A DNA stretch of 64,000 bases from Hymenobacter taeanensis. Lineage in GTDB: Bacteria; Bacteroidota; Bacteroidia; Cytophagales; Hymenobacteraceae. The notes under the pieces are model-generated. The model had not been told where the DNA came from. It did not search any database and saw nothing but the letters and a program-made list of their open reading frames with translations. Position numbers and translations under genes: made by a program. Shown here in pieces: positions 8,595 to 17,690 of the stretch (its first letter is position 1; every line of letters starts with the position of its first letter). Location of the stretch: the NCBI RefSeq assembly GCF_013137895.1, contig NZ_CP053538.1, forward strand, positions 3,441,001 through 3,505,000, written 5' to 3'.

Positions 8595-10871
8595 ATGTCC
8601 TACCCATCTGTACGAGTAACCGCGTTTCTGGGCACTACCCTGGTTTATGCCATGACCAGCCTGTGTGCAGCGCAAACCAAGTCAGCCTCCAGCAAAAACA
8701 CTTCCACCAGCCAAAACAAGCAAGCTGCTCTAACCACCAACGATGCTAAAATCAATGCGCTCATCAAGAAGATGACGCTGGAAGAAAAGGTCTCGATGAT
8801 ACACGCCAACTCGGCGTTTGCCGCCGGTGGCATTAAGCGCTTGGGTATTCCGGAGGTCATGACCTCTGATGGTCCGCATGGAGTACGCTCAGAACAAGGC
8901 CGCGACTGGAAAGGCGTGAAAGGCGCCAACGATGCCGGCACCTACATGCCCACTAACAACACGCTGGCCTCTACCTGGAATCCGGCCCTGGGCTACGCCT
9001 ATGGTACTGTGCTGGGCAGTGAGGCCAATTTCCGGGGTAAAGACATCATTCTGGGTCCGGGCATCAACATTGTGCGGGCTCCGCTGAACGGGCGCAACTT
9101 TGAGTACATGAGTGAAGACCCCTACCTGATTTCCAAGATGGTGGTGGGCTATATTAAAGGGGTGCAAGACCAGGGCGTGGCCGCCTGCGTGAAGCACTAC
9201 GCAGCCAACAACCAGGAGGAGCACCGCAATGATATTGATGTGAACATGAGCGAGCGGGCTCTGCGCGAGATATATCTGCCGGGCTTTAAGGCCGCCGTGC
9301 AGCAGGGCGGGGTGTATACTCTCATGGGCTCCTACAACAAGTTCCGGGGGCAGTACGCCACCGAGAATGCCTATCTCATGAACACAATTCTCAAAGGAGA
9401 GTGGGGGTTTAAAGGTTTGGTAATAAGCGACTGGGGCTCGGTGCACAACACGCAGGATGCCCTGCGCAATGGCACCGACCTGGAGATGGGCACCGACCTG
9501 TCCTTGATGTACAGCAACGTAGACCAAAGCGCCGCCGCTGGTGGCCCGTCGGCTTCTCAGTCGCTGTATGACCGGTTCTTCCTCGCTGATGCGGCCCTGG
9601 AAGCTATAAAGAAAGACAAGACCCTGGAGCCACTGCTGGATGATAAAGTACGGCGCATTCTGCGGGTAATGTATGCCACTAACATGCTGGATGGTGCCAA
9701 GCGCAAGCCCGGAGCTTATAACACCAAAGAGCACCAAGCCACTGCCCTGAAGGTAGCCGAAGAAGGTATTGTGCTGCTGAAAAACGAGGGCAACCTACTG
9801 CCCCTCAGCAAAACGGTGAAGAGCATTGCCGTTATCGGCCAGAACGCTACCCGCGAGAATTCCCTGGGCGGAGGCAGTGCGCAGGTAAAGGCCAAGTATG
9901 AGATTACGCCATTGCAGGGCCTCAAAAATGAGCTGGGCAACCAGGTAAACATCACTTATGCGCAGGGCTATAAAATTGCCCGCAACCAAAAGGCCGACCC
10001 GCAGATGATTGCCGAGGCCGTGGCTGCTGCCAAAGCGGCCGACGTGGTAGTGTATGTGGGCGGCTCAACGCACGGCTATGACTACACTAAGTGGAGCGAC
10101 AACGCCTACGATGCCGAAGGCTTCGATAAGCCCGATATGAACATGCCTTTCGGGCAGGATGAGCTGATTCAGGCCGTTCTTAAGGCTAACCCCAACACCG
10201 TGGTAGTGCTTATGGGCGGAGGCCCCATCGACGTATCGGCGTGGGCTGGGCAAACCAAGAGCATTGTGGAGGCCTGGTACCCCGGCATGGAGGGCGGCAA
10301 CGCCATTGCCCACGTGCTGTTCGGCGACGTAAACCCCTCGGGCAAATTGCCCTTTACGTTCCCCGTAAAGCTGGAAGACTCCCCGGCGCAAAAGCTGGGG
10401 GAGTACCCCAGCACGCCCGGCAACCCGCTGAAGCAGACCTACAAGGAGGATATCTTTGTGGGCTACCGCTACTTTGACACCTACAATGTGGCCCCGCAGT
10501 TTGCTTTTGGTCACGGCCTCAGCTACACCACGTTCAAATACAGTGGCCTAACCGTAACGCCTGGCAGCAAAAGCGCTACGGTGAAGCTCACTGTGAGCAA
10601 CAACGGTAAAACCGCTGGCGCCGAAGTGGTACAGGTATACGTGAAAGACGAAAAAGCCAGCGTAAAGCGCCCCGAGAAGGAGCTGAAGGGCTTCGAGAAG
10701 GTATTTCTGAAGCCCGGCGAGTCGAAGGTGGTAACCCTGACGCTGGACCAGAACGCCTTTCAGTACTACGATGAAGGCAAAAAGCAATGGGTGCTGGAGC
10801 CCGGCAAGTTCGACGTGCTGGTGGGCAGCTCCTCCCGCGATATCCGCCTGACCGGCAACGTGACGCTCTAA
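8595..10871 (+). CDS. Secreted beta-glucosidase, glycoside hydrolase family 3
   Basis: This 758-residue protein has an N-terminal signal sequence (to about Ala26), a GH3 TIM-barrel domain, an alpha/beta sandwich domain and a C-terminal fibronectin III-like domain (residues ~660-750). The catalytic aspartate nucleophile is D279 in VISDWG. 'SDGPHGVR' near residue 91 and 'KHYAANNQE' near 200 are GH3 substrate-binding signatures. It removes terminal beta-linked glucose (or a related sugar) from oligosaccharides or aryl glycosides outside the cytoplasm. A strong terminator follows. Its neighbours are a carboxylesterase and the convergent glycoside-oxidation cluster, pointing to plant or aryl glucosides. 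Confidence 0.92.
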   Translation: MSYPSVRVTAFLGTTLVYAMTSLCAAQTKSASSKNTSTSQNKQAALTTNDAKINALIKKMTLEEKVSMIHANSAFAAGGIKRLGIPEVMTSDGPHGVRSEQGRDWKGVKGANDAGTYMPTNNTLASTWNPALGYAYGTVLGSEANFRGKDIILGPGINIVRAPLNGRNFEYMSEDPYLISKMVVGYIKGVQDQGVAACVKHYAANNQEEHRNDIDVNMSERALREIYLPGFKAAVQQGGVYTLMGSYNKFRGQYATENAYLMNTILKGEWGFKGLVISDWGSVHNTQDALRNGTDLEMGTDLSLMYSNVDQSAAAGGPSASQSLYDRFFLADAALEAIKKDKTLEPLLDDKVRRILRVMYATNMLDGAKRKPGAYNTKEHQATALKVAEEGIVLLKNEGNLLPLSKTVKSIAVIGQNATRENSLGGGSAQVKAKYEITPLQGLKNELGNQVNITYAQGYKIARNQKADPQMIAEAVAAAKAADVVVYVGGSTHGYDYTKWSDNAYDAEGFDKPDMNMPFGQDELIQAVLKANPNTVVVLMGGGPIDVSAWAGQTKSIVEAWYPGMEGGNAIAHVLFGDVNPSGKLPFTFPVKLEDSPAQKLGEYPSTPGNPLKQTYKEDIFVGYRYFDTYNVAPQFAFGHGLSYTTFKYSGLTVTPGSKSATVKLTVSNNGKTAGAEVVQVYVKDEKASVKRPEKELKGFEKVFLKPGESKVVTLTLDQNAFQYYDEGKKQWVLEPGKFDVLVGSSSRDIRLTGNVTL

Positions 10872-10892
10872 AGCGCAGCTGGTTGAATGCAA

Positions 10893-10929
10893 ACAAAAAG
10901 GGTGGCCTAGGCTACCCTTTTTGTTTTTG
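10893..10929 (+). terminator. Intrinsic terminator after the GH3 gene
   Basis: An 11-bp stem (10893-10903 with 10914-10924, ACAAAAAGGGT / ACCCTTTTTGT) with GGCCTAGGCT at the apex, followed by TTTTTG. The A-rich left side lets it act for both strands, between the convergent GH3 and DUF1080 genes. Confidence 0.85.
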
Positions 10930-11030
10930 TAACCGCACGTGCACGGATATGAAACGCGACGAGCTACATGCCCGAATGCTACCACATACACAGACTCTGG
11001 CAGCACTTGCTGGGCGTAGGCAGTACGCCC

Positions 11031-11804
11031 TTATAGCTCCCGAATCCAGATGTTGCGGTAGCTGATGGGTTCACTCTTGTCGCCGTGGGCCTGCAGCTTA
11101 ATGGGGGTGGCACCGTGGGCCTGCTGGTACTGGGGCTTACCAATGTACTGAGTGGGGCCAGCCAGCGTGATGTTCTGCTGTACAACTACACCGTTAAACA
11201 GCACCGTAACGCGGGCGGGAGTAATCAGTGAGCCATCGGGCTTGAAAGTGGGTGCCGTCCAGAGTACGTCGTAGGCCTGCCACTCACCGGGCTTGCGGGC
11301 GGGGTTGGCCAGCGGGATGTATTGCTTGTAAATACTGCCGGCCATGCCGTTTACGTACGTCTTGTTATTGTACGAGTCCAGAATCTGCAGCTCGTAGCCC
11401 AGGTCGCCTTTCCCGAGGGAAGCCAGGAAGAGGCCGCTGTTGCCGCGGGCCTGCCCCGTGCCGCTGATAGTAGCCGGGATGCGCCACTCCAGGTGCAGCT
11501 GATAGTTGGTGAAGCTCTGCTTGGTTTCGATGTTGCCCGCGGCCTTGTTAACCGTCAGCAAGCCATCCTTTACCGTCCATTTGGCCGGTGCCGCGCGGTC
11601 TTCAGTTGACACCCACTGGCTCAGGTCTTTGCCGTTGAAGAGCACAAGGGCATCAGAAGGAGGGGGCGGGAAGCTGGGCGTAGCGGTAACGGTTTTGGGC
11701 ACGGGCTCCCACACTTCGGTGTCTTCGGGTCTGGCGGTTTGCTGGGCGTGAGCCATCAGCGAAAAGCCAAGGAAAGCAACAGGCGTAAGGGCAGCTAGCT
11801 TCAT
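11031..11804 (-). CDS. Secreted DUF1080 protein (3-keto-disaccharide hydrolase family)
   Basis: 257 residues with signal peptide MKLAALTPVAFLGFSLMAHA-QQ. The jelly-roll DUF1080 domain begins at 'ALVLFNGKDLSQW' and includes 'WRIPATISGTGQARGNSGLFL' and the C-terminal 'YRNIWIREL'. DUF1080 proteins are annotated as 3-keto-disaccharide hydrolases, and members studied in Bacteroidota cleave glycosides whose sugar has been oxidised at C3. It is the last gene of the minus-strand cluster that also encodes an FAD/iron-sulfur sugar dehydrogenase, so it is the likely bond-cleaving enzyme acting in the periplasm. The exact substrate is inferred only. Confidence 0.85.
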   Translation of the reverse strand: MKLAALTPVAFLGFSLMAHAQQTARPEDTEVWEPVPKTVTATPSFPPPPSDALVLFNGKDLSQWVSTEDRAAPAKWTVKDGLLTVNKAAGNIETKQSFTNYQLHLEWRIPATISGTGQARGNSGLFLASLGKGDLGYELQILDSYNNKTYVNGMAGSIYKQYIPLANPARKPGEWQAYDVLWTAPTFKPDGSLITPARVTVLFNGVVVQQNITLAGPTQYIGKPQYQQAHGATPIKLQAHGDKSEPISYRNIWIREL

Positions 11805-11827
11805 ACAAAGGGAAGATAAGTTTGTAT

Positions 11828-11898
11828 CATTCCGAAGCAGAGGGAATCTGGATTGGCCTCTAGGCCAGGTATCAGATTCCTCCTGCGTTGGAATGACA
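11828..11898. repeat. Intergenic inverted repeat, family B copy 1
   Basis: About 70 bp with related arms: TCATTCCGAAGCAGAGG... on the left, and the reverse complement TCATTCCAACGCAGGAGG... on the right, with GGCCTCTAGGCC near the centre. A second copy with the same arms and centre occurs at 33358-33431. Confidence 0.7.
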
Positions 11899-11922
11899 GT
11901 TCTTTAGGGAGCGAATACTGGC

Positions 11923-12816
11923 CTACACGTCGCAGAGTTGCACTGCTTGCCGCAATGAGGCCAGCTTATCGGGCTGCTGCGGTATAAATTCCTGAGCCAC
12001 GTACCCCTTGAAGCCGGTGGCTACAATGGCCCGCATGATGGCCGGGTAATTCAGCTCCTGTGCGTCACCAATCTCATGGCGGCCCGGCACGCCAGCCGTG
12101 TGGTAGTGGGCAATATACGGGTGATAATCGGAGAGGGTGCGGATTACGTCGCCCTCATTGATTTGCATGTGATAGATGTCGTAGAGCAGCTTGAAGTGCT
12201 CGGAGCCGAGCTTCTTGGCCAGTTCTACGCCCCACGCAGTCCGGTCGCACTGGTAGTCTTTATGATCGATTTTGCTGTTGAGCAGCTCCATTACCAACAC
12301 CACCTTGTGCTTTTCGGCCAGCGCCATCAGGGGCTGCAGGCCTCGCACGCTGTTCGCCCAGCCCTGCTCATCTGTCATACCCCGGCGGCTCCCGCTAAAG
12401 CAAATCAGGTTGGTGTAGCCGGCCTTAGCTACCAGCGGAATCATCTCCGAGTATTGCTTCTGCAATTGAGCATGAAAGCGCGGGTCGTTGAACCCATCGG
12501 TCAGGTTGATTTCTGCGCCGTTGCACATGGGCGAGTCAAGGCCGTGCTTTTTCAGCGTAGGCCAGTCTCTGGGCCCTACTAAGTCAATGCCCTGAATGCC
12601 CATCTCCTTGGCGGCGGCGCACAGCTTGTCCAGGGGCATGTCCTGGAAGCACCAGCGGCACACCGACTGGCGGATGTTGTTTTTGAGTGCCGCTAGGCCA
12701 GTTTCGCCGGTTTGCGTATCGGGGGTGCATGCGCCGGCTATACCCATGGTGCCCACGGCCGCAGTAGTGGTGAGAAGTCCTTTAAGAGCGGCGCGGCGGT
12801 TCCAGGTGGAGGCCAT
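11923..12816 (-). CDS. Tat-exported TIM-barrel isomerase (hydroxypyruvate isomerase-like)
   Basis: 297 residues. The N-terminus 'NRRAALKGLLTTTAAVGTMGIAGAC' combines a twin-arginine signal with a lipobox cysteine, so the protein is probably a folded, lipid-anchored periplasmic enzyme. The rest is an AP-endonuclease-2-like TIM barrel resembling hydroxypyruvate isomerase (Hyi): 'MELLNSKIDHKDYQCDRTAWGVELAKKLGSEHFKLLYDIYHMQINEGD' region with metal-ligand E, D and H residues, and 'IAHYHTAGVPGRHEIG'. In this cluster it more likely isomerises a keto-sugar product than hydroxypyruvate. Only 3 bp separate it from the upstream permease gene. Confidence 0.82.
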   Translation of the reverse strand: MASTWNRRAALKGLLTTTAAVGTMGIAGACTPDTQTGETGLAALKNNIRQSVCRWCFQDMPLDKLCAAAKEMGIQGIDLVGPRDWPTLKKHGLDSPMCNGAEINLTDGFNDPRFHAQLQKQYSEMIPLVAKAGYTNLICFSGSRRGMTDEQGWANSVRGLQPLMALAEKHKVVLVMELLNSKIDHKDYQCDRTAWGVELAKKLGSEHFKLLYDIYHMQINEGDVIRTLSDYHPYIAHYHTAGVPGRHEIGDAQELNYPAIMRAIVATGFKGYVAQEFIPQQPDKLASLRQAVQLCDV

Positions 12817-12819
12817 AGG

Positions 12820-14079
12820 CTAGTTCGCTTCGGCTAAGGAAGGCGCCTGATCGTAAGAGGAGGAGGCTGCTTCAGCTTGTGGTTGATTGCCGTCTTTGAA
12901 CAGGAGCAGAAACAGCAGCAAAACCACTACCGCAATGCCGGCCGGAATCAGCCAGATCATCCGCCAGTCGTGAGCAGTAGGGGAAGTTTGGTAGGCGTCA
13001 AAAATGCGGCCCGAAAGCAAGGTGCCAATCAGCATACCCACCCCGTAAGTCGCCAGCGTGATAAAGCCCTGCGCGGAGCTTTTAAACCGCTCACCCGCAA
13101 GGTTATCGGTATAGATCTGGCCCGTTACAAAGAAGAAGTCGTAGCAGATGCCGTGGAGCACGATGCCCGCAATAAGCATCCAGTAGTTGCTCTCGGCGTT
13201 GCCATACGCAAAGCACACGTAGCGCAGCACCCAGGCCAGCATGCCAATGGCCAACATCTTCTTCACGCCCAGCCGGCTGAAAAATACCGGAATCAGGAGC
13301 ATGAACAGCAGCTCCGACACCTGGCCCAGGCTCTGCACACCGGCGGCTTTCTTCATGCCTACCTCATTGAGGAAGGGGTTGGTAAAGCCGTAGTAGAAGG
13401 CTAGCGGAATGCAAATGGCAATGGAAGCCAGAAAGAAAATTAGGTAGGAAGGGTTCTTCAGCAGGCCAATGGCATCCAGGCCTAGCATGTCGCCTAGAGA
13501 GGAGCTTTGCTGACCACTTTTAACCGGCGGCGTGGCCGGCAGCGTGAAACTGAACAAGCCGAGCAGCGCTGAAGCCCCGGCTGCCATCAGGAAAGTGGCC
13601 TGCAGGCTGCCGCTTTGCTCCCAATTCAGCCAGCCAATGGTCAGGCCCGCCACAATCCAACCCAGCGTACCCAGCACCCGAATAGGGGCAAACTCCTTCT
13701 GGGGGTTCTGCATCTGCCGGAAAGCAATGGAGTTCACCAAGGCCAGCGTGGGCATATACAGAATCATGTAAGTCAGGATGTTGGGGTAGAAGCTGCCGAA
13801 GTCGGGGGAGGTAGAGGCCCGCCACAACAGAAACGCCCCGGCCAGGTGCAACACCCCCAAGATTTTCTGCGCGGAGAAAAACCGGTCGGCAATAAGACCA
13901 ATGATGAACGGCGCCACAATGGCCCCAATGGACTGCGTCAGAAAGGCCACACCCACTTGCGTGCCGGTGGCGCTCAGGTTACGCAGCAAATAGGTGCCTA
14001 ACGTCACAAACCACGCGCCCCAGATGAAAAACTCCAGAAACATCATGATGGACAGCTTAATCCGGATAGCAGAGGTCAT
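12820..14079 (-). CDS. MFS permease, nucleoside:H+ symporter (NupG/XapB-like) family
   Basis: 419 residues with twelve predicted transmembrane helices. 'KLSIMMFLEFFIWGAWFVTLGTYL' at the N-terminus is the NupG/XapB family signature, followed by 'GIIADRFF'-type loop 2 (here GLIADRFFSAQK). Family members with known function import nucleosides, but in Bacteroidota such permeases are frequently placed beside Gfo/Idh/MocA and TIM-barrel sugar genes. Here the location between the cytochrome and the Hyi-like gene suggests it imports a product of the glycoside-oxidation pathway. The substrate is an inference from context. Confidence 0.82.
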   Translation of the reverse strand: MTSAIRIKLSIMMFLEFFIWGAWFVTLGTYLLRNLSATGTQVGVAFLTQSIGAIVAPFIIGLIADRFFSAQKILGVLHLAGAFLLWRASTSPDFGSFYPNILTYMILYMPTLALVNSIAFRQMQNPQKEFAPIRVLGTLGWIVAGLTIGWLNWEQSGSLQATFLMAAGASALLGLFSFTLPATPPVKSGQQSSSLGDMLGLDAIGLLKNPSYLIFFLASIAICIPLAFYYGFTNPFLNEVGMKKAAGVQSLGQVSELLFMLLIPVFFSRLGVKKMLAIGMLAWVLRYVCFAYGNAESNYWMLIAGIVLHGICYDFFFVTGQIYTDNLAGERFKSSAQGFITLATYGVGMLIGTLLSGRIFDAYQTSPTAHDWRMIWLIPAGIAVVVLLLFLLLFKDGNQPQAEAASSSYDQAPSLAEAN

Positions 14080-14117
14080 GGGAGTGAGGTGATAAAGTAA
14101 GGGAGTGAGGAAGGGAA

Positions 14118-14218
14118 AAGCATGTTCTGCTGAGCGGGTGACGCATCAGGCAAGGGACTGCGGCACTGGCCTTGCTGACACCAGCCCGTCAGGCTGAGGG
14201 CAGCCCAGGCATGACGAG
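14118..14218. repeat. Intergenic repeat, family C
   Basis: The 162-bp gap between the cytochrome and permease genes holds a sequence starting CATGTTCTGCTGAGCGGGTG that is similar to the left half of the repeat at 23543-23662 (TGTCCTGCTGAGCAGGTGGC). Its right side ends GGCATGACGAGCT. The arms pair only partly, so it looks like a diverged copy of the same broad element group. Confidence 0.45.
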
Positions 14219-14241
14219 CTTAGTTGATCAGGCTAGGCCAG

Positions 14242-14724
14242 CTACTGCTTGAGGTTGAGAATGTAACGGGTCATTTCTTTGGCATCGTCCACGGATAAAC
14301 CTGGGTGAGGCGTCATGGCGATGTCGCCCCAGTTGCCTTTGCCGCCCGTAATGATCTTATTGGCCAGCATAGCAATATTGGCATCAGTAGCGGGGTACTT
14401 GGCGGCCACGGCCGTATAGGCGGGGCCCAGGAGCTTCTCATCAACGCGGTGGCAGCTGGCGCAGTCGGCTCCCTCCATAAGCTTGGCGCCCATTGCTACG
14501 GCGCCGCCCCGGGGGCTGGTTCCAATTTTATTGGCGCTGGTGTCAACCTGGGGCTGATGCGCTACGGCGGTCATATTCGCGGCCGTGGTGCTGTCGTGCT
14601 CCAATGGGTCAGGTTGCTCAGCCAATGTATATTCTTCTTTTTTGGCGGAGGCTTGTTCATCAGAACCGGAGCCGCAGGAGGCCAGGGAGGCGCAAACGCC
14701 CAGGAGCAGCAAAGCTTTTTTCAT
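14242..14724 (-). CDS. c-type cytochrome lipoprotein
   Basis: 160 residues. A lipoprotein signal with lipobox LASC (Cys17) is followed by a low-complexity linker (~20-75) and one cytochrome c domain. The haem-attachment motif CASCH is at residues 88-92, and the distal methionine is probably in 'DIAMTPHPGLS'. The monohaem domain ends 'MTRYILNLKQ', typical of class I cytochromes. It would be anchored to a membrane facing the periplasm. Its place in the cluster suggests it takes electrons from the GMC dehydrogenase, as the cytochrome subunit does in FAD-glucose and lactose dehydrogenase complexes. Confidence 0.87.
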   Translation of the reverse strand: MKKALLLLGVCASLASCGSGSDEQASAKKEEYTLAEQPDPLEHDSTTAANMTAVAHQPQVDTSANKIGTSPRGGAVAMGAKLMEGADCASCHRVDEKLLGPAYTAVAAKYPATDANIAMLANKIITGGKGNWGDIAMTPHPGLSVDDAKEMTRYILNLKQ

Positions 14725-14744
14725 AGTAGAAAGGCTAGACCAAG

Positions 14745-15797
14745 TTAGAGGCCTAGCAGGGTTTTGTTGAAGTTTTCGTCGGTACCCGTCGCGGCAAAAT
14801 CGTCGAAGGCTTTGTCGGTTACCCTAATGATATGGTCTTTAATGAAGGTGGCCCCTTCGCGGGCGCCGTCTTCGGGGTGTTTGAGGGCGCATTCCCACTC
14901 CAGCACGGCCCAGCCGGGAAAGTCGTAGGCCGCCATTTTGCTGAAGATGGCCTTAAAATCCACCTGCCCGTCGCCGAGGGAGCGGAAGCGACCGGCCCGG
15001 TCAATCCAGCTCTGGTAGCCGCCATACACACCCTGCCGCCCGGTGGGGTTAAACTCGGCATCCTTCACGTGAAAGGCCCGAATGCGCTCGTGGTAGATAT
15101 CAATGTACTCCAGGTAATCGAGGCACTGCAGCACAAAGTGGGAGGGGTCATAGAGCAGGCAGGCCCGGGGGTGCTGCTGCACCTTGTCCAGGAACAGCTC
15201 GTAGCTGATGCCATCATGCAGGTCTTCGCCCGGATGAATTTCGTAGCACACATCTACCCCGCACTCATCAAACGTTTGCAGGATGGGCAGCCAGCGCCGG
15301 GCCAGTTCCGTGAAGCCGGTTTCTACCAAGCCAGCGGGGCGCTGAGGCCAGGGGTATACCATAGGCCACAGCAAAGCGCCACTAAAGGTGGCGTGGGCGG
15401 TGAGCCCCAGGTTTTGAGACGCCTTGGCCGCATACTTGAGTTGCTGCACCGCCCACTCCTGGCGGGCCTTGGGGTTGTTTTGCACCGCGGCCGGCGCGAA
15501 GCCATCAAACAGCTTATCATACACCGGGTTTACGGCCACCAGCTGGCCCTGCAGGTGCGTAGAAAGCTCCGTGATTTCGAGGCCGACAGCCTGCACCTTG
15601 CCCTTGATTTCGTGGGCGTACGTCTGGCTTTCGGCCGCCAGCTTCAGGTCAATAAAGCGGCTATCGGTAGTCGGAATCTGTACGCCTTTAAAGCCTAGGC
15701 CACTTGCCCACTCGCAGATGGACTCCAGGGAGTTAAAGGGGGCTTGGTCACTGATAAACTGCGCCAAAAAAATGGCTGGGCCTTTTATTGTTTTCAT
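14745..15797 (-). CDS. Cytoplasmic sugar phosphate isomerase/epimerase (TIM barrel)
   Basis: 350 residues with no signal peptide. It belongs to the AP-endonuclease-2/xylose isomerase-like TIM-barrel superfamily. 'VCYEIHPGEDLHDGISYELFLDKV', 'LLYDPSHFVLQCLDYLEYIDIY', 'RIRAFHVKDAEF' and 'GWAVLEWECALKHPEDGA' supply the E, D, H and E metal-ligand positions. The gene lies 6 bp downstream of the Gfo/Idh/MocA gene, a pairing common in Bacteroidota, so the two probably work in sequence on the same keto-sugar intermediate. The precise reaction is not known. Confidence 0.85.
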   Translation of the reverse strand: MKTIKGPAIFLAQFISDQAPFNSLESICEWASGLGFKGVQIPTTDSRFIDLKLAAESQTYAHEIKGKVQAVGLEITELSTHLQGQLVAVNPVYDKLFDGFAPAAVQNNPKARQEWAVQQLKYAAKASQNLGLTAHATFSGALLWPMVYPWPQRPAGLVETGFTELARRWLPILQTFDECGVDVCYEIHPGEDLHDGISYELFLDKVQQHPRACLLYDPSHFVLQCLDYLEYIDIYHERIRAFHVKDAEFNPTGRQGVYGGYQSWIDRAGRFRSLGDGQVDFKAIFSKMAAYDFPGWAVLEWECALKHPEDGAREGATFIKDHIIRVTDKAFDDFAATGTDENFNKTLLGL

Positions 15798-15803
15798 GCG
15801 AGG

Positions 15804-16952
15804 CTATACGGTAAACTCGGTCCACTTCTGGGTAGAGCGGCCCGAGGCAATAACGTTCTCAATAAAGGCCATTCCGCGCACTCCGTCCTCAATACCCGGA
15901 AAATCCAGCGCTTCTGGCATGGGTTGCTGGCCATGCATTTCCGCTTGCAGCATCAGGGCAAAGTTGCGGTAGAGGTTTGCAAAGGCTTCCAAGTACCCCT
16001 CGGGGTGGCCGGCTGGCGTGCGGGTATTGTGCCGGGCAAATGAGCTGACGTAGCCGGTACCCGTCCGCCTGATTTCGGTTGGCCTGTCCAGCCACTTTAC
16101 CAGCAGGGTATTGGCATCGGCCTGTTGCCACTCCAGGCCCCCTTTTTCCCCGTACACCCGCACCCGAATATTGTTTTCCTCGCCGGCGGCCACCTGGGTA
16201 GCCACCAGTACACCGCTGGCCCCGCCGGAGAGGCGCAGCAGTACGGCCCCGTCATCGTCGAGCTGGCGCCCGGCTACCACCGTGTTAATATCGGCGCAGA
16301 GCTGCGTTACGGCTAGGCCACTCACGTACTCCAGCAAGTTGAAAGCGTGGGTGCCAATGTCGCCCATGGCACCCGCAATACCGCTGCGGCTGGGGTCGGT
16401 GCGCCAGGCGGCTTGCTTGTTGTCGGTGCCTTCCTCAAAAGTGCTCAGCCAGCCTTGTGGGTACTCTACGTACACTTTGCGCACAGCCCCGAGCGCGCCG
16501 GAGGCCACCAACTGGCGCGCCTCCTTCACCATGGGATATCCGGTGTAGGTATGAGTCAGGCAGAAGCGCGCGTTGCTGGCCGCCAGCAAGGCTTGCAGCT
16601 CCTTGGCTTCGGCCAAAGAGAAAGTCATCGGCTTGTCCAGAATCACGTGGAAGCCGCTTTCCAGCGCCAGCTTGGTAGGGGCAAAGTGCAGGTGGTTAGG
16701 CGTCACGATGGACAGTACTTGCACGCGCTTATTCTCCGGGAGCTGCAGCTCGCGCTCAATCAACTCCTGGTAGGAGCCATACACCCGATCGGCCGACAGG
16801 CCTAGCAGTTGCCCGCTGGCCCTGGAGGTTTCGGGGTTGCTGCTGAACGCCCCGGCAACCAGTTCATATAAGCCATCCAAGGCCGCGGCATGACGGTGAA
16901 CGGCGCCAATAAAAGCGCCTTGTCCTCCGCCAATCATCCCTAATCGTATCAT
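15804..16952 (-). CDS. Gfo/Idh/MocA-family NAD(P)-dependent oxidoreductase
   Basis: 382 residues, cytoplasmic. The Rossmann motif is GMIGGGQGAFIG (residues ~5-16). 'HVILDKPMTFSLAEAKEL' contains the conserved EKP-like lysine motif (here DKP), and 'GAMGDIGTHAFNLLEYV' carries the catalytic D and H (D-x3-H). The family oxidises or reduces sugar hydroxyls, including C3 oxidation of glucosides and re-reduction of 3-keto sugars. Placed between the dehydrogenase genes and a TIM-barrel gene, it is a good candidate for reducing the imported 3-keto sugar. Confidence 0.9.
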   Translation of the reverse strand: MIRLGMIGGGQGAFIGAVHRHAAALDGLYELVAGAFSSNPETSRASGQLLGLSADRVYGSYQELIERELQLPENKRVQVLSIVTPNHLHFAPTKLALESGFHVILDKPMTFSLAEAKELQALLAASNARFCLTHTYTGYPMVKEARQLVASGALGAVRKVYVEYPQGWLSTFEEGTDNKQAAWRTDPSRSGIAGAMGDIGTHAFNLLEYVSGLAVTQLCADINTVVAGRQLDDDGAVLLRLSGGASGVLVATQVAAGEENNIRVRVYGEKGGLEWQQADANTLLVKWLDRPTEIRRTGTGYVSSFARHNTRTPAGHPEGYLEAFANLYRNFALMLQAEMHGQQPMPEALDFPGIEDGVRGMAFIENVIASGRSTQKWTEFTV

Positions 16953-17067
16953 TCAAATGGTGTTAGTTGATTGCTGGAGCCTGATGGGTACGTATTAATT
17001 GCTGCTTGCGGAGGAAAATTCTCATAATCAGCAACCGACACATACCCACCAGCCAGCAACACGCAAA

Positions 17068-17673
17068 TCAAGTAGTGGCCCAGGCCCGGTCGCCTTTTTT
17101 GTAGGGCACGCAGCCTTCGTACTTGCCTGGTATGGGCAGGTAACGCAGGGCCTGGGTGCTGCCAACTTCCGACGTAAAGTAGCCCAGCATAGTGAGTTCC
17201 TTGATCATGCGGAAGTAGTGATTGGGCGCTTCCAGCGTTTTGGTTTTGCCGTAGTTCTTCTGCTCGGCATCGAGGGCCGTGAGCAGGGCCGTGCGCTGCG
17301 CGGCATCCGACTCCAGGAATCCCTTGCCGTTTTTCTTCATGCTGGCCTGCTCTAGTGTATTCAGGCCCTTTAGAAATATCTGCTGATCCTCAGGCTTGTA
17401 GCAGTCGCGCACCATTACGGCCATGAAGCTGCCTACGTCGGCGGCTTTGGCACCGGGTGTAGCGGTAGTAGGCAGAATGGTTTCGCCCACCTCGTTCAGG
17501 TAGGCCACTTGGTCTGGGCTCAGGAAGGGCTTTTCCTGCTTGGTTTCCTTGGCAGTTCCCTTCTTGGCCTTTTCCTCCGCAGGGGAGGAGCAGCTGGTAA
17601 GAAAATAGTCGCCCCCAATAACAGCGCCGCCCATCAGGAGGGCTACCCGGGCTAATGCGTCTCTTCTGTTCAT
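17068..17673 (-). CDS. Small (gluconate 2-dehydrogenase subunit 3-type) subunit of a GMC dehydrogenase
   Basis: The ATG at 17673 is preferred (201 residues). The longer frame, opening at 17832, would extend into the dehydrogenase gene. MNRRDALARVALLMGGAVIGG is a twin-arginine type signal and is followed by FLTSC, a possible lipobox. The body 'LSPDQVAYLNEVGETILPTTATPGAKAADVGSFM' is the hallmark of the gluconate 2-dehydrogenase subunit 3 family. These subunits carry the Tat signal that exports the signal-less catalytic subunit. The gene starts 17 bp after the catalytic gene ends, as expected for a complex. Confidence 0.9.
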   Translation of the reverse strand: MNRRDALARVALLMGGAVIGGDYFLTSCSSPAEEKAKKGTAKETKQEKPFLSPDQVAYLNEVGETILPTTATPGAKAADVGSFMAVMVRDCYKPEDQQIFLKGLNTLEQASMKKNGKGFLESDAAQRTALLTALDAEQKNYGKTKTLEAPNHYFRMIKELTMLGYFTSEVGSTQALRYLPIPGKYEGCVPYKKGDRAWATT

Positions 17674-17690
17674 GACTGTGCCGGTAGAGG